Source: Porticoccus sp965660005 | GTDB lineage: Bacteria; Pseudomonadota; Gammaproteobacteria; Pseudomonadales; Porticoccaceae | Length of the DNA: 20,432 nucleotides | Assembly: GCF_965660005.1 (NCBI RefSeq) | Contig: NZ_CBFHYF010000031.1 | Coordinates: 1-20,432 of the forward strand | Direction of reading: 5' to 3' | In this document: positions 6,453 to 13,383 of the stretch, piece by piece | How positions within the stretch are numbered: position 1 is the first letter of the stretch | Layout: each line of letters opens with the position of its first letter | Notes under the pieces: generated by a model | Database searches by the model: none | What the model saw: the letters and a program-made list of their open reading frames with translations, nothing else | What the model was told of the DNA's origin: nothing | Translations under genes and position numbers: made by a program

Positions 6453-8069
6453 TCAGGGACGTCTGAATAACCCGGTAAGACCACTGATATGGTTCAGCAG
6501 CTGCTGGGTGGACGGGTCTGGCGCTTCACTGTTATCGCCCTGGCTGAGCAGACTGGAGGCAATCTCCTTGCCCAGTTCGACGCCCCACTGATCGTAGGAA
6601 TTGATGTTCCAGATAGCTCCCTGGACAAACACCTTATGTTCGTAAAGCGCGAGTAGTTGACCGAGGTGATAGGGTGTGAGGTCATCGAGCAGTAACAGAT
6701 TGGAAGGTTTGTTGCCGGGACATACCCGGTGGGCGGGTATGTCCGGTTGGTCGTGATTGCCCTTCATCAACGCCGAAGCCTGTGCCAGTAGATTCGCCAG
6801 CAGTGTGCGGTGGTGTTCATCGATGCTTCGGGGTTCCCCGGCCGCGGCGATGAAGTCGAGCGGTATCAGATGGTTGCTCTGGTGAAACAGCTGAAAGAAG
6901 GTGTGTTGTGCATTGGTGCCGGTTTGTCCCCAGAGGACGGGGCCGGTCTGATAATCAAGGGTTGCGCCGGATTGTGAGACCGACTTGCCGTTACTCTCCA
7001 TATCGAGCTGTTGCAGGTAGCTGGGCAGCAGTGAAAGACGCTGGCAGTAGGGAATGATGGCGATCGATGACGCATCGAGAAAATTCCGGTACCAGATACC
7101 CAGCAGGGCCAGAATAACGGGCATGTTTTGGGCAAAGGGTGCCGACCGGAAGTGCCGATCCATTGCCCGGGCACCCCTGAGTAGCTCTTTAAAGCGTTCA
7201 TGTCCCAGGCTGATCGAGATGGTCAGTCCCACGCAGGACCACACCGAGTAGCGACCGCCGACCCATTCATCAAAGGTCAGAATCTGTGACGGCGGGATGC
7301 CAAAGGCCTCGGCGTTTTGACGGTTGGCGGTCAGGGCGATGATCTGACGGCTGCCGGCCAGCTCCGATTGCCCCAGCTGTTGCTCCAGCCAGTGCAGGGT
7401 GGTGCGGGTGTTCAACAGTGTTTCCTGGGTGGTAAAGGTCTTGCTGGCGACAATCACCAGTGTTCTTTCCGGATCCAGTTGCCTGAGGGTGTTGAGGATG
7501 TCCTCGCCGTCCACATTGGCCATAAAGTGAAGTCGGAGGTCGGGGTGGCTGTAAGGGCGCAATGCCTGACAGGCCAGTTGCGGGCCGAGTACCGAACCGC
7601 CGATACCGATATGCACGATATCCCGCACCGGTTTGCCGGTCGCGCCCAACCACTTGCCAGCGCGGACGGATGCACTGATTGCCGCCATCTCGTCCAGTGT
7701 GGCACGAATTTGTTCGTCCAGCAGCTGTTCCCCGCACCGGTAATCGTCCTCCCGCTCACCCCGCAGGGCGGTGTGAAGTGCGGCGCGCTGTTCCGAGCCA
7801 TTGATGGTATCACCCTTGAACAGGCTGTCCCGCTGTTGCTCCAGCGCGGATTGTTCAGCCAGCGCCAGCAGGGCTGAAAAGATGCCTTCGTCGATCAGAT
7901 TTTTCGAATAGTCCAGCAGTAGCCCGTCCACCGACAGGGCGAAACGCCGCTGCCGATCCGCGTCCTGACGGAACAGCGACATCAGGTCGAGCTGTTTGCC
8001 CCTTTCTGCCAGCCCGTTGAGCGTCTGCCAGGCGGGAAGTGTGTCGGGAGAGATGGATGAATGGGTCAT
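6453..8069 (-). CDS. pgi: Glucose-6-phosphate isomerase
   Basis: This encodes 538 residues, close to the ~545 of bacterial PGIs. It interconverts glucose-6-phosphate and fructose-6-phosphate in the cytoplasm. Both family signatures are visible: DEWVGGRYSVWSCVGL in the middle and SYDQWGVELGK near the C-terminus (catalytic Lys). Also present are GIGGSVLGPQL (phosphate site), SKTFTTQET, MESNGKSV and DEHHRTLLANL (catalytic His). The catalytic Glu position of E. coli PGI (WGEPGTNGQH) is Gln382 here (WGQTGTNAQH). From memory this position also differs in Pseudomonas PGIs, so activity need not be lost. ATG 8069 begins MTHSSISPDTLPAWQ; its ribosome-binding site is weak. It lies 127 bp downstream of gap on the same strand, forming a small glycolysis/gluconeogenesis group. 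Confidence 0.97.
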   Translation of the reverse strand: MTHSSISPDTLPAWQTLNGLAERGKQLDLMSLFRQDADRQRRFALSVDGLLLDYSKNLIDEGIFSALLALAEQSALEQQRDSLFKGDTINGSEQRAALHTALRGEREDDYRCGEQLLDEQIRATLDEMAAISASVRAGKWLGATGKPVRDIVHIGIGGSVLGPQLACQALRPYSHPDLRLHFMANVDGEDILNTLRQLDPERTLVIVASKTFTTQETLLNTRTTLHWLEQQLGQSELAGSRQIIALTANRQNAEAFGIPPSQILTFDEWVGGRYSVWSCVGLTISISLGHERFKELLRGARAMDRHFRSAPFAQNMPVILALLGIWYRNFLDASSIAIIPYCQRLSLLPSYLQQLDMESNGKSVSQSGATLDYQTGPVLWGQTGTNAQHTFFQLFHQSNHLIPLDFIAAAGEPRSIDEHHRTLLANLLAQASALMKGNHDQPDIPAHRVCPGNKPSNLLLLDDLTPYHLGQLLALYEHKVFVQGAIWNINSYDQWGVELGKEIASSLLSQGDNSEAPDPSTQQLLNHISGLTGLFRRP

Positions 8070-8196
8070 GCGGGGACTCGTTTATTGCGTTCGCTTTCTG
8101 AGTGTATCGGCCAGTATCGTACACGCCAATGACAAACCATCAGGCTGGAAAAGTCTGACAGTTGACTGCTATCCGGTTATTTTAACACTGCCTGTG

Positions 8197-9204
8197 CTAC
8201 AGATGTCGGCCCATCACCAGGCAGGTATCCAGCATGCGGTTGGAAAATCCCCACTCGTTATCATACCAGGCGAGGACTTTGACCAGCTGGCTGGAAACCC
8301 GGGTGTGCGAGCTATCGAAAATACTCGAGTACGCCGAATGGTTGAAGTCCACAGAGACCATGGGCTGCTCCGTGTAGGCAAGGATCCCGGCCAGGGGACC
8401 ACTGGCGGCCTGCTGCATGATGTCGTTTATCTCGGCTGCTGTGGTGGCGCGGCTGGCGGTAAAGGTCAGGTCCACCAGTGACACATTGGCGGTGGGCACC
8501 CTGACGGCCATGCCGTCCAGCTTTCCCGCCAGTTCAGGCAGGACCAGCCCAATGGCTTTGGCCGCACCCGTGCGGGTGGGAATCATGGATAGGGTGGCCG
8601 AGCGGGCCCGGTACAGATCCTCGTGATAGACATCCACCAGATGCTGGTCATTGGTGTAGGCATGAATCGTCGTCATCAAGCCGGTTTCAATACCGAGGGC
8701 AGCGGACAGTGGCTGCACCACCGGCGCCAAACAGTTGGTGGTGCAGGAGGCATTTGACACGATCCGGTGCTCGGCTGACAACAGCCCGTGATTGATACCG
8801 AACACCACCGTGGCGTCCATGTCTTTGCCCGGTGCGGAAATCAGCACTCTTCTGGCCCCGGCCTGCAAGTGCTTCGCGGCCTGCGCCCGGTCGGTAAAGT
8901 GTCCTGTGCACTCCAGTACAATATCCACCTGCAACGCCTGCCAGGGCAAATTGGCCGGATCCTGCTCTGCCAGTACCTCGATCGCGTCCTCGCCGATGAA
9001 CAGCGTATTGTCATCGTGCTGCACCGGCAGGTGGAATTGACCATGCACACTGTCAAACCGCGTCAGATGAGCGTTGATTGACACGTTGCCCTGATCATTG
9101 ATCGCGACAATCCTCATCTGCTCACGGAGCGCGGGCCTTTCATAAAAAGCCCTGAGGATATTCCTGCCGATACGGCCGTAGCCATTAATTGCCATGCGCA
9201 GCAT
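8197..9204 (-). CDS. gap: Type I glyceraldehyde-3-phosphate dehydrogenase
   Basis: This encodes 335 residues. ATG 9204 follows GGGAGG with 5-base spacing; GTG 9210 is a less likely start. It performs NAD(P)-dependent oxidative phosphorylation of glyceraldehyde-3-phosphate. The N-terminal Rossmann motif is INGYGRIGRN (residues 6-15). The catalytic block is SNASCTTNC with Cys154, and the catalytic His lies in TTIHAYTNDQ. It ends with WYDNEWGFSNRMLDT. The paralogue erythrose-4-phosphate dehydrogenase (epd) was considered. The HAYTNDQ block and the PTRTGAAKAIGLVLPELAGKL stretch match GAPDH, whereas Epd usually has a divergent HxxxHDQ block and lacks the AAKA...LPEL segment. It is read toward pgi and may share its transcript. 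Confidence 0.93.
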   Translation of the reverse strand: MLRMAINGYGRIGRNILRAFYERPALREQMRIVAINDQGNVSINAHLTRFDSVHGQFHLPVQHDDNTLFIGEDAIEVLAEQDPANLPWQALQVDIVLECTGHFTDRAQAAKHLQAGARRVLISAPGKDMDATVVFGINHGLLSAEHRIVSNASCTTNCLAPVVQPLSAALGIETGLMTTIHAYTNDQHLVDVYHEDLYRARSATLSMIPTRTGAAKAIGLVLPELAGKLDGMAVRVPTANVSLVDLTFTASRATTAAEINDIMQQAASGPLAGILAYTEQPMVSVDFNHSAYSSIFDSSHTRVSSQLVKVLAWYDNEWGFSNRMLDTCLVMGRHL

Positions 9205-9319
9205 GCTCACCTCCCTTTCGGTCCATTATTGCCTGATTGGCCGACCAACAACATCCCCAATTTTGTCATCACAACAGCCGGCAAACCCCTTGACCACAAA
9301 ACCAAAACCCCTTTTCGAC

Positions 9320-9348
9320 TTGACTACCAACAGCCACTTCAATATATT
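9320..9348 (+). promoter_or_regulatory. Sigma-70 promoter of tRNA-Arg
   Basis: The -35 box TTGACT (9320-9325) and -10 box TATATT (9343-9348) are separated by exactly 17 bases. Transcription is expected to start around 9355, a few bases before the tRNA 5' end. A GC-rich stretch right after the -10 box (GCGGCC at 9351-9356) resembles a stringent discriminator as found at stable-RNA promoters. The rest of the divergent region 9205-9319 has no clear extra feature. Confidence 0.85.
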
Positions 9349-9360
9349 ACGCGGCCTCAC

Positions 9361-9437
9361 GCACTCGTAGCTCAGCTGGATAGAGTACTCGGCTACGAAC
9401 CGAGCGGTCGGAGGTTCGAATCCTCCCGAGTGCGCCA
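9361..9437 (+). tRNA. tRNA-Arg (anticodon ACG)
   Basis: This is a 77-nt gene with encoded CCA (9435-9437). The acceptor stem pairs 9361-9367 with 9427-9433, with discriminator G9434. The anticodon arm is CTCGG-CTACGAA-CCGAG with anticodon ACG at 9395-9397. The T arm is GGAGG-TTCGAAT-CCTCC. The body from the D arm to the T arm matches my recollection of the E. coli tRNA-Arg(ACG) sequence. A34 would be deaminated to inosine by TadA to read CGU, CGC and CGA. Confidence 0.98.
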
Positions 9438-9446
9438 TAAACAAAA

Positions 9447-9474
9447 CCCCCGCCTGAAAGGCGGGGGTTTTTTT
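9447..9474 (+). terminator. Rho-independent terminator of tRNA-Arg
   Basis: Perfect 8-bp stem CCCCCGCC/GGCGGGGG (9447-9454 with 9460-9467), loop TGAAA, then seven T. The stem can be extended by flanking A/T pairs. It starts 10 bp after the CCA end. Confidence 0.95.
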
Positions 9475-9867
9475 ATGAGCCACGACGGAGGTGAGAGCCT
9501 CCCCAGATTCGACAACTTCCGTCAGGAAGTTGGACCCAGAAACCGCAGGTTGCGCAGCCCCGCAGGGGGCAAAACGGCCATAAGCCGTTTTGAGTTAATC
9601 CTCTCGAAGTTCAAGCCGAGCCCCGCAGGTGTGAGACAGCGCCGTCCAGACGCGACGACCCGAGGGGGAGACGCATAGCGCCGACTGATCCTCCCGGACT
9701 TCGTGCTGATCATCGAAGAATTCTGATGGATGTCCATTCAGGTTGCTAATCTCGCCATTCGCGAGCGGTGGCTTCATAAAGCCTGATATATTCATAGCAG
9801 GCGCACCAGTGGTTATCGGTGTGGAGGCATGGGAATTACCCGCTAAAATACTGTTGGGTGACGAACC
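9475..9867. other. Noncoding, hairpin-rich spacer downstream of tRNA-Arg
   Basis: No convincing gene lies in these ~390 bases. The short frames have no ribosome-binding site or recognisable domain. Four compact inverted repeats sit in the first 120 bases: 9487-9491/9498-9502 (GGAGG), 9513-9520/9525-9532 (CAACTTCC, 8 bp, loop 4), 9557-9561/966-70 of the same line (GCCCC, to 9570) and 9571-9578/9584-9591 (AAAACGGC, 8 bp, loop 5). AGCCCCGCAGG occurs twice (9556-9566 and 9619-9629). The stretch resembles dispersed noncoding elements that follow tRNA genes in some marine gammaproteobacteria, but that is an impression from memory. The last ~70 bases should hold the promoter of the next gene. Confidence 0.5.
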
Positions 9868-10653
9868 ATGCAGCTCAAATTTTCAAAAATCAGTTTGTGG
9901 TTGCTGCCACTGCCTTTGAGTCTGACTCTGGTCGTGACGGTACTGCTGCCGTTTCTGGCGGTGATGGGACTGACCGGCTGGTACAGTATCAATCTGCTGG
10001 AGCGCAACAGCCGCGATCGCATGCAGGAGGACATCGAACTCATTGCCCGAGCCATTCGTCTGCCCCTGAGCCACGCGCTCGAGCGGGGTTATGAGGAAAC
10101 CATCAAACGGGCTTTGGAATCGGCATTTACCATCGACCGGGTGTACGGCGTTTATGTGTATGATCGCCGGGGAAAAACCGTGTATGCCAGCGGTGCCAGG
10201 GAGCCCTCCATGGGCAGCGAACAGGCGGTGCGCATTGCCAATCGCGGTGAACGTCAGGGCGAATTTGCCCGGGTTGGTAAAGAGGCGGTGTTTTCCTATT
10301 TTGTGCCGCTGGTGGATGCCGGTGAGCAGATCAGTGGTCTGCTGCAAATTACCCGCCGGGGCAGCGACTTCGACAATTATCTCAGCCGGCTTCGCGCTCA
10401 CAGTCTCTCGGTATTGGTCGTTTCGGCCATTATTCTGATGTTGATTATTTTGTTGGGCTATAGCTGGACCTTGGGTCGCCATCTGGCGGCGGTGAAGTCG
10501 GGACTGGCGCGAGTTCGCTCGGGTGAACTGCGGCATCGCTTTGCCCCGAGGGGCCCCCGCGAGATGCAGAAAAGCCCTGCCGGTGGTTGCAGCGATTCCC
10601 GTGAGCTGGGAGAATCCGCGCAGTTTTTTGGCGGTTCAACGGATAATGTCTGA
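9868..10653 (+). CDS. Membrane sensor protein with HAMP region, probably a 3'-truncated histidine kinase
   Basis: This encodes 261 residues. ATG 9868 starts a sensor module. TM1 is at ~10-40 (SLWLLPLPLSLTLVVTVLLP and on). A periplasmic domain of about 135 residues follows (VYGVYVYDRRGKTVYASGA, EAVFSYFVPLVDAGEQISGL; a sensor-type ligand-binding fold). TM2 is at ~178-200, then a HAMP-like linker (GRHLAAVKSGLARVRSGELR). The similarity to a sensor kinase ends at about PRGPREM (~residue 232). The last ~28 residues (SPAGGCSDSREL...) look like out-of-frame or junk coding. No HisKA, HATPase or GGDEF output domain follows, and fldB begins 16 bp later. A 3' deletion that removed the transmitter explains this best. 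A genuine short sensor is less likely. The ribosome-binding site is weak. Confidence 0.65.
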   Translation: MQLKFSKISLWLLPLPLSLTLVVTVLLPFLAVMGLTGWYSINLLERNSRDRMQEDIELIARAIRLPLSHALERGYEETIKRALESAFTIDRVYGVYVYDRRGKTVYASGAREPSMGSEQAVRIANRGERQGEFARVGKEAVFSYFVPLVDAGEQISGLLQITRRGSDFDNYLSRLRAHSLSVLVVSAIILMLIILLGYSWTLGRHLAAVKSGLARVRSGELRHRFAPRGPREMQKSPAGGCSDSRELGESAQFFGGSTDNV

Positions 10654-10669
10654 TTTTTTAGAGGAAGCA

Positions 10670-11212
10670 GTGACGAAAATCGGTTTGTTCTTTGGCAGCG
10701 ACGAGGGGAATACAGAATCCATTGCTCACCGGATTGCCGGTCGTCTGGGCGAAGAGGTGGTGGATATTCACGATATCGGCGATGTGACCCAGCTGGACTT
10801 CCTGCCCTATGACAAACTGATTCTGGGTATTCCCACCTGGGATTTTGGTCAGATTCAGTCGGACTGGGATGACTTCTGGACGGATCTGGAAGCCATCGAT
10901 TTTTCCGGCAAGACGATCGCTTTTGTCGGCCTCGGTGACCAGTTTGGCTACGGGGATTTTTTTCTCGATGCCATGGGGATGCTGCACGATGTGGTGGTGA
11001 AAACAGCAGATCGTGTGGTGGGCTACTGGCCCACGGCGGGCTATGAATTCGATGCTTCGAAGGCCCGGGTTCCGGGGCAACCCCTGTTTGTCGGCCTGGG
11101 TATCGATGAGGACCAGCAGCCGGAGCTGACCGCCGGGCGACTCAATCGCTGGTGTCGGCAGATACACGACGAGTTTGATCTGGATTCGCCCGTGATCGAA
11201 CTGGACGACTAG
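10670..11212 (+). CDS. fldB: Flavodoxin, long-chain, FldB type
   Basis: This encodes 180 residues. GTG 10670 is preferred because AGAGGA (10660-10665) precedes it by 4 bases and the protein then starts MTKIGLFFGSDEGNTE, as family members do. An in-frame ATG at 10646 would add 8 residues without homology. The FMN phosphate loop is GSDEGNTE (residues ~9-16). The flavin-stacking loops are GIPTWDFGQIQSDWDDFW and GLGDQFGYGDFFLDAMGMLHD, and the C-terminal block is VGYWPTAGYEF. The TWDFG, GLGDQxGYG and LDAMGMLHD wording matches E. coli FldB better than FldA (which has GCGDQEDY). It is a one-electron carrier with bound FMN that substitutes for ferredoxin. It is convergent with cmoB, 21 bp apart, with no clear terminator between them. 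Confidence 0.93.
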   Translation: MTKIGLFFGSDEGNTESIAHRIAGRLGEEVVDIHDIGDVTQLDFLPYDKLILGIPTWDFGQIQSDWDDFWTDLEAIDFSGKTIAFVGLGDQFGYGDFFLDAMGMLHDVVVKTADRVVGYWPTAGYEFDASKARVPGQPLFVGLGIDEDQQPELTAGRLNRWCRQIHDEFDLDSPVIELDD

Positions 11213-11233
11213 CGGGCCAAGTGGGTCATGACT

Positions 11234-12211
11234 TCAGCTTTCCGTGACAAACACCGCGCGGATTGGCCCCGGATGGCCTTCGACCGTGCGGGTTTGATCG
11301 GCCGGGTCGAGAAAATCCGGCAGGGATTCGTAGGTCATCCATGCCGTTGAACGCTGCTCCCCGGGTGTGGTGCGTGTGCAGTCCACCATGCGCGGGTTTT
11401 TGAAGCCGCATTTGCGCAACCAGGACAGCAGGGTGTCCGGGCTCGGCAGAAACCACACATTGCGCATCTTCGCATAGCGGCCCTCGGGCACCAGTACTTC
11501 GCCGGGTCCGCCTTGAATAATCAGGGTTTCCAGTATCAGTTGACCGCCCGGTCGCAGACACTCCTTTAATTCCTTCAGGTGATCCATCGGTGAGCGGCGA
11601 TGGTAGAGCACCCCCATGGAAAATACGCTGTCAAAGCACTGCATGTCTGTCGGCAATTGCTCGATGCCCAGCGGCAGCACATCCACCGGAAAATTCCCCA
11701 GGTAGTGCTTTAACACACTGAACTGACAGACAAATTTGGCCGAAGGGTCGATGCCGATCACCCGTTGCGCCCCCGCGCCGAGCATCCGCCAGCAGTGGTA
11801 GCCATTGCCGCAACCCACGTCGAGCACCAGCCGGTTTTTCAGCGGCGCGAGGTGGGGCAACACCCGGTCCCATTTCCAGTCCGAGCGCCACTCGGTATAA
11901 ATGGTCAGGCCAAACAACTGGTAGGGTCCCTTGCGCCAGGGGTGGAGGCCCATCAGGGCTGAATGCAGCTGCTGGCGCGTCTGTTCATCGCAGTCCCCAG
12001 CATCGCCCACGCTGACGGCGGTCTGCAAATCGACCCGGGAAGGCTCGAGTGACGGCAGCTGTGCCAGTGTCGCCTGCCAGTCCGGCAGGTCGCCCCAGCG
12101 CTCTGCTGACAGGCCCTGAGCAAGCTGAGCGGGCAGCTGTTCCGCCCAAGCCCGCAGGGCGGGATGTTCTGCGCTGGCGAGGCTGGTGAGCAGCGGTGAA
12201 AAGTCAATCAT
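11234..12211 (-). CDS. cmoB: tRNA U34 carboxymethyltransferase
   Basis: This encodes 325 residues, the usual length. It transfers the carboxymethyl group from carboxy-SAM to 5-hydroxyuridine-34 of tRNAs, giving cmo5U, which widens decoding of four-codon boxes. Signature stretches are HPWRKGPYQLFGLTIYTEWR, SDWKWDRVLPH, the SAM-binding motif LDVGCGNGYHCWRM, GIDPSAKFVCQF, GVLYHRRSPMDHL and RYAKMRNVWFLPS. It lies 36 bp after cmoA, the gene that makes its cofactor. They are the last two genes of the minus-strand operon that starts at the AEC transporter or the peptidase. Confidence 0.97.
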   Translation of the reverse strand: MIDFSPLLTSLASAEHPALRAWAEQLPAQLAQGLSAERWGDLPDWQATLAQLPSLEPSRVDLQTAVSVGDAGDCDEQTRQQLHSALMGLHPWRKGPYQLFGLTIYTEWRSDWKWDRVLPHLAPLKNRLVLDVGCGNGYHCWRMLGAGAQRVIGIDPSAKFVCQFSVLKHYLGNFPVDVLPLGIEQLPTDMQCFDSVFSMGVLYHRRSPMDHLKELKECLRPGGQLILETLIIQGGPGEVLVPEGRYAKMRNVWFLPSPDTLLSWLRKCGFKNPRMVDCTRTTPGEQRSTAWMTYESLPDFLDPADQTRTVEGHPGPIRAVFVTES

Positions 12212-12247
12212 CTTGGTTTATCAGCGGTGTTTTTTGACAGGTAAGCG

Positions 12248-12979
12248 CTATTTTATAGCAATCAGCGAGGCGAAGTTGAAGCATTGGAACCAGACATCGA
12301 CACTGCTGAATCCGGCCTCTCTGAGTCGCTGGCGATGCACGGCCAGGGTTTCGGGAATCAGTACATCCTCCAGTGCGGAACGCTTCTGGCTGATTTCCAG
12401 CTCACTGTAACCATTGGCCCGCTTGAAGTGGTGATGCAGTTCGATCATCAGTTGCTGGTGCTGGGGGTCTTCAAAGGCGACTTTTTCCGACAACACGAGT
12501 ACGCCACCGGGTTGCAGGCCGTCACTGATGCGCTGGAGCAATGCACTGCGCCGATCGACCGGGATGAATTGCAGGGTGAAATTCAGCACCGCCATGCTGG
12601 CATGGTGGACAGGAACCTGCTCAATATCCTCGCAGATCAGCTCCACCGGGATTTCCCCGTCATCTCCGGCCAGAATCTCGCGGCACTGACTGAGCATGGC
12701 AGCGCTGTTATCCACGGCAATAATACGGCAGTCGCTGTGGCGGATTTGGTGGCGCATGGCAAGGGTGGAAGCCCCCAGCGAGCAGCCCAGGTCGTAGCAG
12801 TGGCTGCCGGGGCGGGCGTAGCGCTCCGCCAGCGTACCGGTCATGGCAATGATGGTTTCGTAGCCCGGTACCGAGCGCCGGATCATATCGGGAAACACAC
12901 GCGCGACCGACCGGTCGAAACGAAATCCGGCGATCTCCAGTTGGGGGGTGGCGAACAGGGTGTCTTTGCTGTTGCTCAT
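12248..12979 (-). CDS. cmoA: Carboxy-S-adenosyl-L-methionine synthase
   Basis: This encodes 243 residues. It makes carboxy-SAM from SAM and prephenate for use by CmoB. ATG 12979 is fixed by the family N-terminus (MSNSKDTLFA, then FRFDRSVARVFPDMIRRSVPGY) and by the ATGA overlap with the upstream thioesterase stop (12976-12978). A longer frame upstream only reads through that gene. The SAM site is CYDLGCSLGASTLAMR with acidic VDNSAAML. ICEDIEQV and VLNFTLQFIP follow. The C-terminal part carries the HHHFKRANGYSELEISQKR stretch that distinguishes CmoA from ordinary methyltransferases. The 4-bp overlap points to translational coupling. Confidence 0.97.
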   Translation of the reverse strand: MSNSKDTLFATPQLEIAGFRFDRSVARVFPDMIRRSVPGYETIIAMTGTLAERYARPGSHCYDLGCSLGASTLAMRHQIRHSDCRIIAVDNSAAMLSQCREILAGDDGEIPVELICEDIEQVPVHHASMAVLNFTLQFIPVDRRSALLQRISDGLQPGGVLVLSEKVAFEDPQHQQLMIELHHHFKRANGYSELEISQKRSALEDVLIPETLAVHRQRLREAGFSSVDVWFQCFNFASLIAIK

Positions 12980-13383
12980 GGCGTGCCGTCGTTTTCCTGC
13001 AACAGTGGCGTGAGGAGCTTGCGAATCGCCTCTGGCAAAGGCCGTGAGCACTGGGCCGCGTAGTCAAACCACACCAGTACGGCCTCGCCCCTTGCCACCA
13101 GCACCCCCTTCTGGTGTGCGAGATGGTCCACCGTAAACGACTTGCTGCCGATTTTTTTGATCCCGGTGGTAATCACGACCTCGCTGCCCAGATGAATCTG
13201 GTCGACAAAATCCACGGCGATATGCGCGAGAATCATCGGCCAGTCAGCGGGGTTGAGGCTGGGGTGAACCAGCCGGAAAATATCGGCCCGGGCCGCTTCA
13301 AACCACACCGGCAGGACAGTGTTGTTGATATGGCCGAGGGCATCGGTTTCTGAAAATCGCGGTTGAATATGTAATTCAAACAT
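12976..13383 (-). CDS. 4HBT (hotdog-fold) acyl-CoA thioesterase, YbgC/FadM-like
   Basis: This encodes 135 residues. ATG 13383 is preferred over GTG 13386 because it forms a TGATG stop-start overlap with the upstream peptidase gene. The active-site motif RFSETDALGHINNTVLPVWFE carries the catalytic Asp14 and the GHINN turn of the 4HBT family. The later SFTVDHLAH and ARGEAVLVWFDY strands complete one hotdog fold. Such proteins hydrolyse acyl-CoA thioesters as oligomers in the cytoplasm; chain length and specificity cannot be read here. It overlaps cmoA by 4 bp downstream, so peptidase, thioesterase and cmoA should be co-translated. No functional link to tRNA modification is obvious. Confidence 0.92.
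   Translation of the reverse strand: MFELHIQPRFSETDALGHINNTVLPVWFEAARADIFRLVHPSLNPADWPMILAHIAVDFVDQIHLGSEVVITTGIKKIGSKSFTVDHLAHQKGVLVARGEAVLVWFDYAAQCSRPLPEAIRKLLTPLLQENDGTP

Noticed and set aside
8197..9204. Erythrose-4-phosphate dehydrogenase (epd)
   Set aside because: The HAYTNDQ and TGAAKAIGLVLPELAGKL blocks are those of GAPDH; Epd sequences diverge at both.
9263..9274. TTGT-CATC-ACAA inverted repeat as a HexR operator for gap
   Set aside because: The half sites resemble HexR, but the 4-base spacer does not fit the longer spacing expected for HexR sites, so regulation is not claimed.
9361..9480. tRNA attachment site for an integrated element
   Set aside because: No integrase, phage gene or second copy of the tRNA 3' end is present in the window.
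9229..9678. 149-residue plus-strand reading frame
   Set aside because: It runs straight through the tRNA-Arg gene and its terminator and has no recognisable domain, so it is an accidental open frame.
10523..10669. Upstream extension of fldB to an earlier start
   Set aside because: The added residues overlap the sensor gene and have no flavodoxin homology; GTG 10670 has a good ribosome-binding site and matches the family N-terminus.
12284..13063. 259-residue plus-strand reading frame
   Set aside because: It is antisense to cmoA, which is recognisable along its whole length.
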